From positions 5,828,001 to 5,892,000 of the forward strand of contig NZ_CP130427.1 of the NCBI RefSeq assembly GCF_030518795.1: a DNA stretch of 64,000 bases. The letters run 5' to 3'. This DNA comes from Micromonospora sp. NBRC 110009 (GTDB taxonomy: Bacteria; Actinomycetota; Actinomycetes; Mycobacteriales; Micromonosporaceae). The notes under the pieces are model-generated. The model was given only the letters and a program-made list of their open reading frames with translations. It was not told the origin of the DNA and did no database searches. Shown here in pieces: positions 33,362-42,594 of this stretch (the first letter of the stretch is position 1; the number at the start of each line of letters is the position of its first letter). The position numbers were made by a program, and so were the translations under genes.

Positions 33362-34018
33362 TCAGGGCGCGGCGGCGCGGACGGCGTCGGCGATCGGGGT
33401 CTCCCCGCCGACCAGTTCCAGGGTCAGCCCGGCCGTGTCCGGGGCGTAGAGCAGGGCGAGCAGCACCCGGGCGACGTCGGCGCGGGTGACCGGGCCCGGC
33501 GGCACGTGCCCGGCCAGGGTGATCCGGCCGACGGGTTCGTCGTCGGTGAGCCGGCCGGGGCGCAGCACCGTCACGGCCAGGTCCCGGCCGGTCACCTCCT
33601 GCTCGGCGGCCTTCTTCGCCCGCAGGTACGCCGCCCACACCTCGTCGGTGCCCGGGGCGGGTGGCGCGTCGACGCCCATGGAGGAGACCAGCAGGTAGCG
33701 GCGCACCCCGGCGCGCTGTGCGGCGTCGGCGAGCAGCACCGCGGCGGCCCGGTCGACGGTGTCCTTGCGGGCGGCGCCGCTGCCCGGCCCGGCCCCGGCG
33801 GCGAACACCACCGCGTCGGCGCCGGCCACCTGCTCGGCGACGGTGTCGACGTCGCTGTGTTCCAGGTCGCACACGACCGGCTCGGCGCCGGCGGCGCGCA
33901 GCGCCGCCGCGTGGGCCGGGTTGCGGATCAGCCCGACCGCGGTGTCGCCGCGCCCGGCGAGTTCCCGTTCCAGCAGCTTGGCGATCTTGCCGTGGCCTCC
34001 GGCGATGACGACGCGCAT
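33362..34018 (-). CDS. NAD(P)H-binding SDR-like protein
   Basis: This 218-residue atypical short-chain dehydrogenase has the N-terminal motif MRVVIAGGHGKIAKLL, a YLLVSSMGVDAP strand and YLRAKKAAEQEV with the Tyr-xxx-Lys pair. The family (NAD(P)-binding, NmrA/YwnB-like) includes redox sensors and reductases. On the minus strand TACGTT lies six bases before the ATG at 34018, which fits leaderless expression and rejects the longer upstream frame. Confidence 0.87.
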   Translation of the reverse strand: MRVVIAGGHGKIAKLLERELAGRGDTAVGLIRNPAHAAALRAAGAEPVVCDLEHSDVDTVAEQVAGADAVVFAAGAGPGSGAARKDTVDRAAAVLLADAAQRAGVRRYLLVSSMGVDAPPAPGTDEVWAAYLRAKKAAEQEVTGRDLAVTVLRPGRLTDDEPVGRITLAGHVPPGPVTRADVARVLLALLYAPDTAGLTLELVGGETPIADAVRAAAP

Positions 34019-34155
34019 GCCCTCAACGTAGTCGCCGTGGTGGGCCGCTGGGACGGGCGCGCGCACACCCGCCCGTCCCGGCCGATGATCCGGCGGGTGA
34101 GGGTGGTCACCGGCGGCCGGTCGCCGCCGCCGCGGAGGTGAGGCAGCATGGACGG

Positions 34156-35019
34156 GTGACGGAGACGTTCGACGCGTTGACCCGGCTGGTGGCCGCCGGG
34201 GACGTCGTGGTGCTCAGCGGCGCCGGCCTGTCCACCGAGTCCGGCATCCCGGACTACCGGGGGCCCAGCGGCGCGGCCCGCCGGCACACCCCGATGACCT
34301 ACCAGGCGTTCACCCGCGACCCGGACGCGCGGCGGCGCTACTGGGCGCGCAGCCACCTGGGCTGGCGACTGATCGGCCGGGCCGCACCGAACGACGGGCA
34401 CCGGGCGGTGGCCCGGCTGCAGCACGCCGGCCTGGTCGCCGGGATCATCACCCAGAACGTCGACGGCCTGCACACCGCCGCCGGCGCCACCGGGGTGATC
34501 GAACTGCATGGCCGCCTCGACGAGGTGACCTGCCTGGACTGCGGCAACCTCACCTCGCGGGAGGAGCTGGACCGGCGGCTGCGGGAGGCCAACCCGGGCT
34601 TCGACGCGCACGTCGCGCACGTCAACCCCGACGGCGACGTCGACCTGCCCGACGAGGCGGTGGCCCGGTTCCGGACGGTCGACTGCGGCATCTGCGGCAC
34701 CGGGATGCTCAAACCCGACGTGGTGTTCTTCGGCGAGACGGTGCCCGCGCCCCGGGTCGCGGACTGTTTCGCCCGGGTCGAGCGGGCCCGGGCGCTGCTG
34801 GTGCTCGGCTCGTCCCTGACCGTCATGTCGGGGCGCCGGTTCGTGATCCGCGCCGCGAAGCTCGGCATCCCGGTGGCCATCGTCAACCAGGGGCCGACCC
34901 GGGGGGACGGGCACGCCACCCTGACGCTGGACGCGCCGCTGGGGCAGGCGCTCACCGCCCTGGCCGACCGGACCGCCACCCCGGTCGCGCCGGTGGCGGT
35001 GCCGGCCGCCGCCGGGTAG
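34156..35019 (+). CDS. Sir2-family NAD-dependent deacylase
   Basis: Sirtuins remove acyl groups from lysines with NAD+. The 287-residue protein shows GAGLSTESGIPDYRG, the QNVDGLH motif, the catalytic His in ELHGRLDEV, a zinc site of two CxxC pairs (CLDC and CGIC) and VLGSSLTV. The GTG at 34156 gives the usual start just before the first strand. A GTG at 34138 would add six residues and has a poorly spaced ribosome site, so the start is not certain. It stands immediately upstream of the gcvP riboswitch on the same strand. Confidence 0.92.
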   Translation: MTETFDALTRLVAAGDVVVLSGAGLSTESGIPDYRGPSGAARRHTPMTYQAFTRDPDARRRYWARSHLGWRLIGRAAPNDGHRAVARLQHAGLVAGIITQNVDGLHTAAGATGVIELHGRLDEVTCLDCGNLTSREELDRRLREANPGFDAHVAHVNPDGDVDLPDEAVARFRTVDCGICGTGMLKPDVVFFGETVPAPRVADCFARVERARALLVLGSSLTVMSGRRFVIRAAKLGIPVAIVNQGPTRGDGHATLTLDAPLGQALTALADRTATPVAPVAVPAAAG

Positions 35020-35085
35020 CGGGGCGGCGGGGTACGACATGAGCCGGTGACCCGGTCGCTGGTAGCGTTGACCATGCCGGTACCA

Positions 35086-35177
35086 CCCACGCGGGAGAGA
35101 CCGCCCGGAAACACCCCGGACGGCGCCGAAGGGGCAGATTCCTCCCCGGAACCTCTCAGGCAAAAGGACCGCGTGGG
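35086..35177 (+). promoter_or_regulatory. Glycine riboswitch (single aptamer) before gcvP
   Basis: The conserved blocks GCGGGAGAGACC, GGCGCCGAAGGGGCA and CTCTCAGGCAAAAGGACCGCG are all present. P1 pairs CCCACGCGG (35086-35094) with CCGCGTGGG (35169-35177). Only one aptamer is seen, not the common tandem pair. Glycine binding normally turns on the cleavage-system gene that follows. Confidence 0.93.
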
Positions 35178-35208
35178 CAGGCACTGTGGAGCGCGTCAGC
35201 GCGACTCA

Positions 35209-35238
35209 GGGGGAGGCCGACCCGTCGACCTCGCCCCC
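35209..35238 (+). terminator. Expression-platform hairpin of the glycine riboswitch
   Basis: GGGGG-AGG at 35209-35216 can pair with CCT-CCCCC at 35230-35238, with a small bulge, between the aptamer and the gcvP ribosome site (AAGGAGCG). It is a possible off-state terminator or blocker. No U-run follows, so the mechanism is open. Confidence 0.45.
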
Positions 35239-35254
35239 GCAAGGAGCGCAGCGC

Positions 35255-38077
35255 ATGACCGCAGAGCAGTTCGCCGACCGGCACATCGGCCCCGACCCCG
35301 GCGACGAGCGCCGGATGCTGGAGGCCGTCGGCTACAGCTCCATCGACGAGCTGATGGACGCGGCGATCCCCGAGGTGATCCGCTGGCACGGCACCCTGGA
35401 CCTGCCGGCGCCGGCGAGCGAGCGGGAGGCCATCGCTGAGCTGCGCGCCCTGGCCGCCCGCAACACCGTGGCCGTGTCGATGATCGGCCTGGGCTACCAC
35501 GGCACCCACACCCCCGGTGTGATCCGCCGCAACGTCCTGGAGAACCCGGCCTGGTACACGGCGTACACGCCGTACCAGCCGGAGATCAGCCAGGGGCGGC
35601 TGGAGGCGCTGCTGAACTTCCAGACCATGGTCACCGACCTGACCGGGCTGGCCACCGCGAACGCGTCCATGCTCGACGAGGGGACCGCCGCGGCCGAGGC
35701 GATGACCCTCGCCCGCCGCGCGTCGCGGACCAAGAGCCCGGTGTACGTGGTCGACGCGGACACCCTGCCGCAGACCATCGCGGTGATCGCCGGGCGGGCC
35801 GAGCCGCTGGGCATCGAGGTGCGGGTGCTCGACGTCGACCGCGACGAGCTGCCGGCCGAGTTCTTCGGCCTGCACCTGCAGTACCCGGGGGCTTCCGGGG
35901 CGGTCCGGGACCACGCCGGGCTGGTCGGGGCCGCCCACGCCGCCGGGGCGCTGGTGACCGTCGCCGCGGATCTGCTGGCGTTGACGCTGCTGCGCCCGCC
36001 GGGCGAGGTCGGCGCCGACATCGCCGCCGGCACCACCCAGCGGTTCGGTGTGCCGATGGGCTTCGGCGGGCCGCACGCCGGCTACCTGGCGGTCCGGTCG
36101 GGGCTGGAGCGGATGCTGCCCGGCCGGCTGGTCGGGGTGTCCCGGGACGCCGACGGCAACCCGGCGTACCGGCTGGCGTTGCAGACCCGTGAGCAGCACA
36201 TCCGGCGGGAGAAGGCGACCAGCAACATCTGCACCGCGCAGGTGCTGCTGGCGGTGATGGCCGGCATGTACGCCGTCTACCACGGCCCGGACGGGCTGCG
36301 GGAGATCGCCCGGCGTACCCATGACCGGGCGGCGCGGCTGGCGGCCGGCCTGCGCGCCGGCGGGGTCGAGGTGGCCGACGTCGCGTTCTTCGACACCGTG
36401 ACGGCGACCGTGCCGGGGCGGGCGGCGCAGGTGGTGGCGGCCGCCGCCGAGCGGAACGTCAACCTGCGGCTGGTCGACGCCGACCGGGTGGGCGTCTCCT
36501 GCGACGAGACCACCACCGTGGCGCACCTGGAGGCGGTGTGGGCGGCGTTCGGGGTTGCCCCGGCCACCGGTGAGGTGGCCGCCGCGCTGCCGGACGGGCT
36601 TTGTCGCACGTCGGACTTCCTCACCCACCCGGTGTTCCGCACCCACCACTCGGAGACGGCGATGCTGCGCTACCTGCGCCGGCTGGCCGACTTCGACTAC
36701 GCCCTGGACCGGGGCATGATCCCGCTGGGGTCGTGCACGATGAAGCTGAACGCCACCACCGAGATGGAGGCGATCACCTGGCCGGAGTTCGCCCACCTGC
36801 ACCCGTTCGCCCCCGACTCGCAGACCGCCGGGTACCGGGAGCTGATCGGGCAGCTGGAGGACTGGCTGGCGGAGGTGACCGGCTACGACGCGGTCAGCGT
36901 GCAGCCCAACGCCGGGTCGCAGGGGGAGCTGGCCGGGCTGCTGGCGATCCGGGCGTACCACCGGTCCCGGGGTGAGGGGCACCGGGACGTGTGCCTGATC
37001 CCGTCGTCGGCGCACGGCACCAACGCGGCGTCGGCGGTGATGGCCGGCATGCGGGTGGTCGTGGTGGCCTGCGACGCGGACGGCAACGTCGACCTGGTCG
37101 ACCTGGACGCGAAGATCGACAAGCACCGGGACGCCCTCGCCGCGATCATGGTGACGTACCCGTCGACGCACGGCGTGTACGAGACCGGCATCGCGCAGCT
37201 GTGCGCGAAGGTGCACGACGCCGGCGGCCAGGTGTACGTCGACGGGGCGAACCTCAACGCGCTGGTCGGGTTCGCCAAGCCGGGCCGGTTCGGGGCGGAC
37301 GTGTCGCACCTGAACCTGCACAAGACGTTCTGTATCCCGCACGGCGGCGGCGGCCCGGGCGTGGGCCCGGTGGCGGTGCGCGCGCACCTGGCGCCGTTCC
37401 TGCCGGGCGACCCGGCCGGGGCGCACGAGGACGGCCGGCCGGCGATCGCGGCCGCCCGGTACGGGTCGGCGGGGATCCTGCCGATCCCGTGGGCGTACCT
37501 GCGGATGATGGGCGCGCCGGGGCTGACCCGGGCCACCGGGGTGGCGGTGCTCGCGGCGAACTACGTGGCGGCGCGGCTGCGGCAGCACTTCCCGGTGCTG
37601 TACGCGGGCAACAAGGGCCTGGTGGCCCACGAGTGCATCCTGGACCTGCGGCCGCTGAGCAAGGCGACCGGGGTGAGCGTCGACGACGTGGCGAAGCGGC
37701 TGATCGACTACGGCTTCCACGCGCCGACGATGTCGTTCCCGGTGGCCGGGACGCTGATGGTGGAGCCGACCGAGAGCGAGGACCTGGCCGAGCTGGACCG
37801 GTTCTGCGACGCGATGATCGCGATCCGGGCGGAGATCGACAAGGTGGGGTCGGGGGAGTGGCCGGCGGGGGACAATCCGCTGTCCAACGCCCCGCACACC
37901 GCGGCGATGGTCTCGGGCGACGAGTGGCCGCACCCGTATCCGCGGTCGGTGGGGGCGTACCCGGCCGGGGTGGACCGGGCGGGGAAGTACTGGCCGCCGG
38001 TGCGGCGGATCGACGGGGCGTACGGCGACCGGAACCTGGTCTGCTCGTGCCCGGCGCCGGAGGCGTTCGAGAGCTGA
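35255..38077 (+). CDS. gcvP: Glycine dehydrogenase (aminomethyl-transferring), P protein
   Basis: GcvP decarboxylates glycine with PLP and loads the aminomethyl group on lipoyl-GcvH. The 940-residue single-chain form contains both halves. The N-terminal domain starts FADRHIGPDPGDERRMLEAVGY. The C-terminal domain holds the PLP lysine in NLHKTFCIPHGGGGPG and the Gly-rich loop. The ATG at 35255 follows AAGGAGCG; upstream codons belong to the riboswitch leader. gcvH is at 27326 and gcvT is not in the window. Confidence 0.96.
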   Translation: MTAEQFADRHIGPDPGDERRMLEAVGYSSIDELMDAAIPEVIRWHGTLDLPAPASEREAIAELRALAARNTVAVSMIGLGYHGTHTPGVIRRNVLENPAWYTAYTPYQPEISQGRLEALLNFQTMVTDLTGLATANASMLDEGTAAAEAMTLARRASRTKSPVYVVDADTLPQTIAVIAGRAEPLGIEVRVLDVDRDELPAEFFGLHLQYPGASGAVRDHAGLVGAAHAAGALVTVAADLLALTLLRPPGEVGADIAAGTTQRFGVPMGFGGPHAGYLAVRSGLERMLPGRLVGVSRDADGNPAYRLALQTREQHIRREKATSNICTAQVLLAVMAGMYAVYHGPDGLREIARRTHDRAARLAAGLRAGGVEVADVAFFDTVTATVPGRAAQVVAAAAERNVNLRLVDADRVGVSCDETTTVAHLEAVWAAFGVAPATGEVAAALPDGLCRTSDFLTHPVFRTHHSETAMLRYLRRLADFDYALDRGMIPLGSCTMKLNATTEMEAITWPEFAHLHPFAPDSQTAGYRELIGQLEDWLAEVTGYDAVSVQPNAGSQGELAGLLAIRAYHRSRGEGHRDVCLIPSSAHGTNAASAVMAGMRVVVVACDADGNVDLVDLDAKIDKHRDALAAIMVTYPSTHGVYETGIAQLCAKVHDAGGQVYVDGANLNALVGFAKPGRFGADVSHLNLHKTFCIPHGGGGPGVGPVAVRAHLAPFLPGDPAGAHEDGRPAIAAARYGSAGILPIPWAYLRMMGAPGLTRATGVAVLAANYVAARLRQHFPVLYAGNKGLVAHECILDLRPLSKATGVSVDDVAKRLIDYGFHAPTMSFPVAGTLMVEPTESEDLAELDRFCDAMIAIRAEIDKVGSGEWPAGDNPLSNAPHTAAMVSGDEWPHPYPRSVGAYPAGVDRAGKYWPPVRRIDGAYGDRNLVCSCPAPEAFES

Positions 38078-38172
38078 TCGGCGTCAGCCGGGGCGGTCGT
38101 GGGGCCGCCCCGGCGGGGCGTCGACCTGGGGAGGGTGGCCCGGCGGCGGCGGGCTAGCCTGGGTCGACGGCG

Positions 38173-38194
38173 CACGCTGCGGTCACGCAGCGTG
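38173..38194. terminator. Terminator hairpin between gcvP and DUF5999 genes
   Basis: A perfect nine-bp stem (CACGCTGCG with CGCAGCGTG) closes a GTCA loop seven bases before the stop codon of the minus-strand gene. It can serve both directions. Confidence 0.65.
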
Positions 38195-38200
38195 GTGAGA

Positions 38201-38401
38201 TCAGGCGACGAGGGCGTGTCGGGCGGGGCCGCGGTGCGGGGCGATGCTGCTGCCGTCGGGAAGCAGTTCGCCGGTGTCCTCGAAGATGATCACTCCGTTG
38301 CAGAGCAGGCTCCAGCCCTGCTCAGGGAAGCAGGCGAGGACTCGGGCGGCTTCTCGGTCGGTCGCGTCAGCAGAGGGGCAGGTGGGTTGGTGCTGGCACA
38401 T
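38201..38401 (-). CDS. DUF5999-family small protein
   Basis: The 66-residue protein begins MCQHQPTCPSADATDREAA and continues ARVLACFPEQGWSLLCNGVIIFEDTGELLPDG, the pattern of a short conserved actinomycete family. Three cysteines and a His are spread over the N-terminal half. A start 33 bases upstream is possible, but the ATG at 38401 has a GGAG ribosome site and matches the family start. The function is unknown. Confidence 0.85.
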   Translation of the reverse strand: MCQHQPTCPSADATDREAARVLACFPEQGWSLLCNGVIIFEDTGELLPDGSSIAPHRGPARHALVA

Positions 38402-38524
38402 CGGGTTCTCCGGACTGTGGGGGCACTGTGTCATGGTTCACATGACCAGTGACGCACAGTACCAAGTCGAAGTGCGCGCTATCGAGCAAGGATCCGGCTT
38501 GTTCCCCCAGAATCGGCTGAACGG

Positions 38525-39721
38525 ATGAGTGGAAACGGACCGGACGGTGTGGAAGCGCTTTCACGCGGGATGACGGTCGTCCCCGGCGCCCCGCCCGGCT
38601 GCCGGGGACGACTCGTCGAACGGGCCCGGCTGGAGTGGCGGCTCGCCGACGGCGGCGACCCGGCCGACCTCGCGCAGGAGTTCCTCGCCGCCCACGGCAT
38701 CGCCCTGCACGACCTGGCCCGACCGGCCGCCCACCAGTCGGAGGGCGTCTGCGGCGCCGCGCTCTACCTGTCCGCCGCCGCCGGGGCGCACACCGCCGGC
38801 GGCCCGACCGGCGCGTCCACTCCCGTGCCGGCGCTGCCGGACCTGGTGGTGGTCGTGCACCAGCACGCCCGCGGGCCGGTCGTCCCACCCGCCGCCCGAC
38901 CGGCCGCCGGCTGGTGGCTGGGGGACTGGCGGGACAGCTGGACCCCTCGGCAGCACGCCGACGCGGTCGCGGCGGTCCGCGCCGCGATCGGCCGTGGCGA
39001 CGTCTACCAGGTCAACCTCGTCGGCCACGCCGCCGCCCCGTATGCCGGGGACCCGCTGCCCGCCCTCGCCCGGCTGGCCGCCCTGCCCGGCGCCCGCTAC
39101 GGCGGCACCCTCGCCGGCCTCGGCTGGGCCGTCGGCTGCGCCTCCCCGGAGACGCTGATCGCCCTCGAGGGCGGGCGCCTGGTCACCCGCCCGATCAAGG
39201 GCACCCGGCCGGCCACCGCCGCCGGTCGGCGCGAGCTGCTCGCCTCCGCCAAGGAACGCGCCGAGCACGTGATGATCGTCGACCTGGAACGCAACGACCT
39301 GGCCCGGGTGGCCCGCACCGGCTCGGTTCGCGTCGACGACCTGTTCGCCGTACGCCGCTGGTGCGACCTGTGGCAGGCCGAGTCGACGGTGTCCGCGGCG
39401 CCCGCCGACGGGTTGGGCCTGGCGGCGCTGCTGCGCGCGGTCTGCCCCGGCGGGTCGGTGACCGGCGCGCCGAAACTCGCCGCGCTGGCGCAGATCGCGG
39501 CCCTGGAGCCGGTGGGCCGGGGCGCCGGCATGGGCGCCCTGGGCTGGGTCGGGCCCGGCCGGATCGACCTGGGGCTGACCATCCGCACCGCGGCGGCCGA
39601 CGCCGAGCGGCTGCACCTGTGGGCCGGCGGCGGCATCACCTGGGGCAGCGACCCGGCCGCCGAGGTGGCCGAGGCGGCGGCGAAGGCCGCCCCGGTGCGC
39701 GCCCTGCTCGCCGCCGGCTGA
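38525..39721 (+). CDS. pabB: Aminodeoxychorismate synthase component I-like protein
   Basis: This 398-residue chorismate-binding enzyme would make aminodeoxychorismate for folate. The C-terminal catalytic domain has DVYQVNLVGHAAAP, CASPETLIAL, PIKGTRPA, MIVDLERNDLARV and the final GGSVTGAPKLAAL with GAGMGALGW. The N-terminal Ala-rich region is shorter than in TrpE, which favours PabB, but an anthranilate or isochorismate-type role cannot be excluded. The amidotransferase subunit is not adjacent. Folate genes folD and def lie within 10 kb. Confidence 0.82.
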   Translation: MSGNGPDGVEALSRGMTVVPGAPPGCRGRLVERARLEWRLADGGDPADLAQEFLAAHGIALHDLARPAAHQSEGVCGAALYLSAAAGAHTAGGPTGASTPVPALPDLVVVVHQHARGPVVPPAARPAAGWWLGDWRDSWTPRQHADAVAAVRAAIGRGDVYQVNLVGHAAAPYAGDPLPALARLAALPGARYGGTLAGLGWAVGCASPETLIALEGGRLVTRPIKGTRPATAAGRRELLASAKERAEHVMIVDLERNDLARVARTGSVRVDDLFAVRRWCDLWQAESTVSAAPADGLGLAALLRAVCPGGSVTGAPKLAALAQIAALEPVGRGAGMGALGWVGPGRIDLGLTIRTAAADAERLHLWAGGGITWGSDPAAEVAEAAAKAAPVRALLAAG

Positions 39722-39741
39722 CCGGCCCGCCCGTGCCGGGC

Positions 39742-40689
39742 TCAGGCGCGGGCGAAGGCGTCCAGCGCCGCGACCACCCGCTCGCCCACCCCGTGGCCGC
39801 TGCCGTGACCGCCGGACTCGACGATCTCCAGCCGGGCGTCGGGCCAGTCCCGGGTGAGCTGCCAGGCGATGTCCGGCGGCCCGCTGACGTCCAGGCGGCC
39901 CTGCACCAGCACGCCGGGGATGCCGGCGAGCTTGCCGGCGTCGCGCAGCAACTGCCGGTCGGGCAGGAACGCCAGGTTGCTGAAGTAGTGGGTGACGATC
40001 CGGACGAAGGCCGCCCGGAACACCGGGTCGGCGTAGCGGGGGCTGGGCTTGAATCCGCCGGCGAGGGAGACGTGCACGTCCTCCCAGTCGCACCAGTCCC
40101 GCTCGGCCCGCTCGCGGACCCGCGGGTCGGGGTCGTTGACCAGCCGGGCGTACGCGGCGGACAGGTCGCCGTCCCGGTCGGCCTCGGGCACGCCGGCGCG
40201 GAACCGGGCCCACTCCTGCGGGAAGACCCGCCCCATGTCCCGGGTCACCCAGTCGATCTCCCGGCGGGTGTTGGCGACCACGCTGAACAGCACCAGCGCG
40301 GCGACGCGCTGCGGGTGCCGCTGGGCGTACGCCAGGGACAGCGACGACCCCCAGGAGGCGCCGCAGAGCAGCCACCGGTCGATGCCCAGGTGCTCGCGCA
40401 GCCGCTCCATGTCGGCGAGCAGGTGGGCGGTGGTGTTGACCGACAGGTCCACGGCCGGGTCGCTGGCGTGCGGGGTGCTGCGGCCGCAGCCGCGCTGGTC
40501 GAACAGGACGATCCGGTAGGCGGCCGGGTCGAACAGCCGCCGCCAGGACGGGGTGGCGCCGGAGCCGGGGCCGCCGTGCACCACCAGGGCCGGGCGCCCG
40601 TCGGGGTTGCCGCAGGTCTCCCAGTGGATCCGCTGGCCGTCGCCGACGTCGAGGCGGCCCTGCGCGTACGGCTCGATCGGTGGATGCAT
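39742..40689 (-). CDS. pip: Proline iminopeptidase
   Basis: This 315-residue alpha/beta hydrolase removes N-terminal proline from peptides. HGGPGSG is the oxyanion loop, the nucleophile sits in GASWGSS, the acid is the Asp of QGRLDVSGP, and the His is in SGGHGSGHG. FDQRGCGRSTPHA is specific to this family. The ATG at 40689 follows GGGAGGGAA; the GTG at 40704 would place the ribosome site inside the coding region. It diverges from a MarR gene whose promoter it shares. Confidence 0.93.
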   Translation of the reverse strand: MHPPIEPYAQGRLDVGDGQRIHWETCGNPDGRPALVVHGGPGSGATPSWRRLFDPAAYRIVLFDQRGCGRSTPHASDPAVDLSVNTTAHLLADMERLREHLGIDRWLLCGASWGSSLSLAYAQRHPQRVAALVLFSVVANTRREIDWVTRDMGRVFPQEWARFRAGVPEADRDGDLSAAYARLVNDPDPRVRERAERDWCDWEDVHVSLAGGFKPSPRYADPVFRAAFVRIVTHYFSNLAFLPDRQLLRDAGKLAGIPGVLVQGRLDVSGPPDIAWQLTRDWPDARLEIVESGGHGSGHGVGERVVAALDAFARA

Positions 40690-40716
40690 CGGGTTCCCTC
40701 CCACACGCCAGATACG

Positions 40717-40732
40717 ACAGCGCTGTTACATT
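40717..40732 (+). promoter_or_regulatory. Palindrome and -10 box between pip and marR
   Basis: ACAGCGCTGT (40717-40726) is a perfect ten-base palindrome directly abutting the TACATT box (40727-40732) that lies seven bases before the GTG of the MarR gene. It is a likely operator for self-control and perhaps for pip. Confidence 0.5.
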
Positions 40733-40739
40733 AGCGGAC

Positions 40740-41246
40740 GTGACCGCCACCCCCGACCGCGAGGCGCTGGGCACCCTGCTGCGCCACGTCCTGGAACTCC
40801 TCGACGGCGATGTCGCCACCGTCTACGCCGACCTGGACCTGGCCGACTACCGGCCGCGCTTCTCGCCAATGGTGCGGGTGCTGCTCGCCGACGGTCCGCT
40901 GCCCATCCGCGACCTCGCCGCCCGGGTCGGCGTCACCCACTCGGGGGCCAGCCAGACCGTCGCCCAGATGAGCCGCGCCGGCCTGGTCACCCTCGCCCCC
41001 GGCACCGACGCCCGGCAGCGCATCGTCACCCTCACCGATCGCGCGCACGCGCTGCGGCCCGTCATCGAGGCCGAATGGTCGGCCACCACCACCGCCATGC
41101 GGCAGCTCGACGCCGAACTGCCCGTACCCCTGGCCGACGAGCTGTACGCGGTCCTCGCCGCGCTGCGCCGCCGCCCGCTGCGCGAGCGGATCGCCGACAC
41201 CGGCCTGGCGCCCGGGCCCCGTGGCGGGGACCGGGACCGGCGGTAG
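40740..41246 (+). CDS. MarR-family regulator divergent from pip
   Basis: The 168-residue winged-helix protein shows RDLAARVGVTHSGASQTVAQMSRAGLVTL with the wing DARQRIVTLTDRA. The GTG at 40740 lies seven bases after TACATT, so the mRNA is probably leaderless; the longer frame upstream runs into pip. An adjacent palindrome suggests autoregulation. The ligand is unknown. Confidence 0.85.
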   Translation: MTATPDREALGTLLRHVLELLDGDVATVYADLDLADYRPRFSPMVRVLLADGPLPIRDLAARVGVTHSGASQTVAQMSRAGLVTLAPGTDARQRIVTLTDRAHALRPVIEAEWSATTTAMRQLDAELPVPLADELYAVLAALRRRPLRERIADTGLAPGPRGGDRDRR

Positions 41247-41257
41247 GGTCCCGGGAT

Positions 41258-42022
41258 GTGACCACGGAGTACAGCGGCACCGGCGACCCCGCCCGCAGCC
41301 TCGCGCTGCTCTGGCGTACCCGGGACAAGCCCAGCCGCAAGGGCGGCGACCTCACCGTGGACCGGATAGTGCGGGCGGCCATCGAGGTCGCCGACGCCGA
41401 GGGCCTGGCCGCGCTGTCCATGCGCCGCGTCGCCGAGCGGCTCGGGGTGGGCACCATGAGCCTCTACACGCACGTGCCCGGCAAGGGCGAACTGCTCGAC
41501 GTCATGCTCGACACCGTCTACGGCGAGACCGCCCGCCCCGACGACGTGCCCGGTGGCTGGCGGGGCCGCCTCGAGCTGGTCGCCCGGGAGAACCGGGCGC
41601 TCTACCTGCGCCACCCGTGGCTGCTCCAGGTGGCCACCACCCGCCCGCCGCTGGGCCCCAACGTGATCGCCAGGTACGAGTACGAGCTGCGCGCCGTCGA
41701 CGGCATCGGCCTGACCGACCTGGAGATGGACGCGGTGGTCACCCTCGTCGACAACTACGTGCACGGCGCGGTACGCGGGGCCGTGGAGGTCGCCCAGGCC
41801 GCCCAGCGCACCGGCATGACCGAGCAGCAGTGGTGGCACGCGCACGCCCCGTACCTGGAGCGGGTGCTGGACCCGCGCCGGTTCCCGCTGGCCGCGCGGG
41901 TGGGCACCGCGGCGGGCGAGGAGTACCAGGCCGCCGCCGACCCGGCCCGCGCCTTCGAGTTCGGTCTGGCCCGCCTCCTCGACGGCGTCGAGGCTCTCGT
42001 CCGGACGCGTTCCGGCGGCTGA
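41258..42022 (+). CDS. TetR-family transcriptional regulator
   Basis: This 254-residue regulator has an N-terminal helix-turn-helix (VDRIVRAAIEVADAEGLAALSMRRVAERLGVGTMSLYTHVPGK) and a TetR C-terminal ligand domain of the TetR_C_1 sort. TAGGGT at 41244-41249 lies eight bases before the GTG. It follows the MarR gene by 11 bases but seems to have its own promoter. Its target is not evident; the next gene encodes peptide deformylase and is unlikely to be regulated by it. Confidence 0.88.
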   Translation: MTTEYSGTGDPARSLALLWRTRDKPSRKGGDLTVDRIVRAAIEVADAEGLAALSMRRVAERLGVGTMSLYTHVPGKGELLDVMLDTVYGETARPDDVPGGWRGRLELVARENRALYLRHPWLLQVATTRPPLGPNVIARYEYELRAVDGIGLTDLEMDAVVTLVDNYVHGAVRGAVEVAQAAQRTGMTEQQWWHAHAPYLERVLDPRRFPLAARVGTAAGEEYQAAADPARAFEFGLARLLDGVEALVRTRSGG

Positions 42023-42072
42023 CCGGCGGGTGGGCACCCCAACCCGGGTAACGGCCGGATAGCCTTCCGGGC

Positions 42073-42582
42073 ATGACTATGCGCCCGATCCGGATCATCG
42101 GCGACCCTGTGCTGCGTACCCCTTGCGAGCCGGTGACCAGCTTCGACGCCGAACTGCGCGCGCTGGTGCAGGACCTGATGGACACCCTGCTCGGCGCGCC
42201 GGGCCGGGCCGGGGTGGCCGCCCCGCAGATCGGGGTGAACGCGCAGGTGTTCGTCTACGACGCCGACGGCCACCGCGGCCACCTGGTCAACCCGACGCTG
42301 GAGCTGTCCGAGGAGCTCCAGGACGACGACGAGGGCTGCCTGTCCATTCCCGGGCTCTACTTCCCGACCCGGCGGGCGATGCAGGCCACCGCGCACGGCT
42401 TCGACCAGCACGGCGAGCCGCTGACCATCTCCGGCCGGGGTTTCCTGGCCCGGGCACTGCAGCACGAGACCGACCACCTGCACGGCCGGCTGTACGTGGA
42501 CACGCTGCACGGCGAGGGCCGCCGCCGGGCGCTGCGGGAGATCCGCGCCGGCCGGTTCCACTCGCCCAGCCGCGGCCTCTAG
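42073..42582 (+). CDS. def: Peptide deformylase
   Basis: This enzyme removes the formyl group from nascent proteins. The 169-residue protein has all three metal motifs: GVAAPQIG (residues 47-54), EGCLSIPG (Cys89) and QHETDHLHG (His131, Glu132, His135). TAGCCT at 42060-42065 lies seven bases before the ATG at 42073, so translation is likely leaderless. A second ATG two codons on is an alternative. Confidence 0.95.
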   Translation: MTMRPIRIIGDPVLRTPCEPVTSFDAELRALVQDLMDTLLGAPGRAGVAAPQIGVNAQVFVYDADGHRGHLVNPTLELSEELQDDDEGCLSIPGLYFPTRRAMQATAHGFDQHGEPLTISGRGFLARALQHETDHLHGRLYVDTLHGEGRRRALREIRAGRFHSPSRGL

Positions 42583-42594
42583 CCGCGGCCGGCG

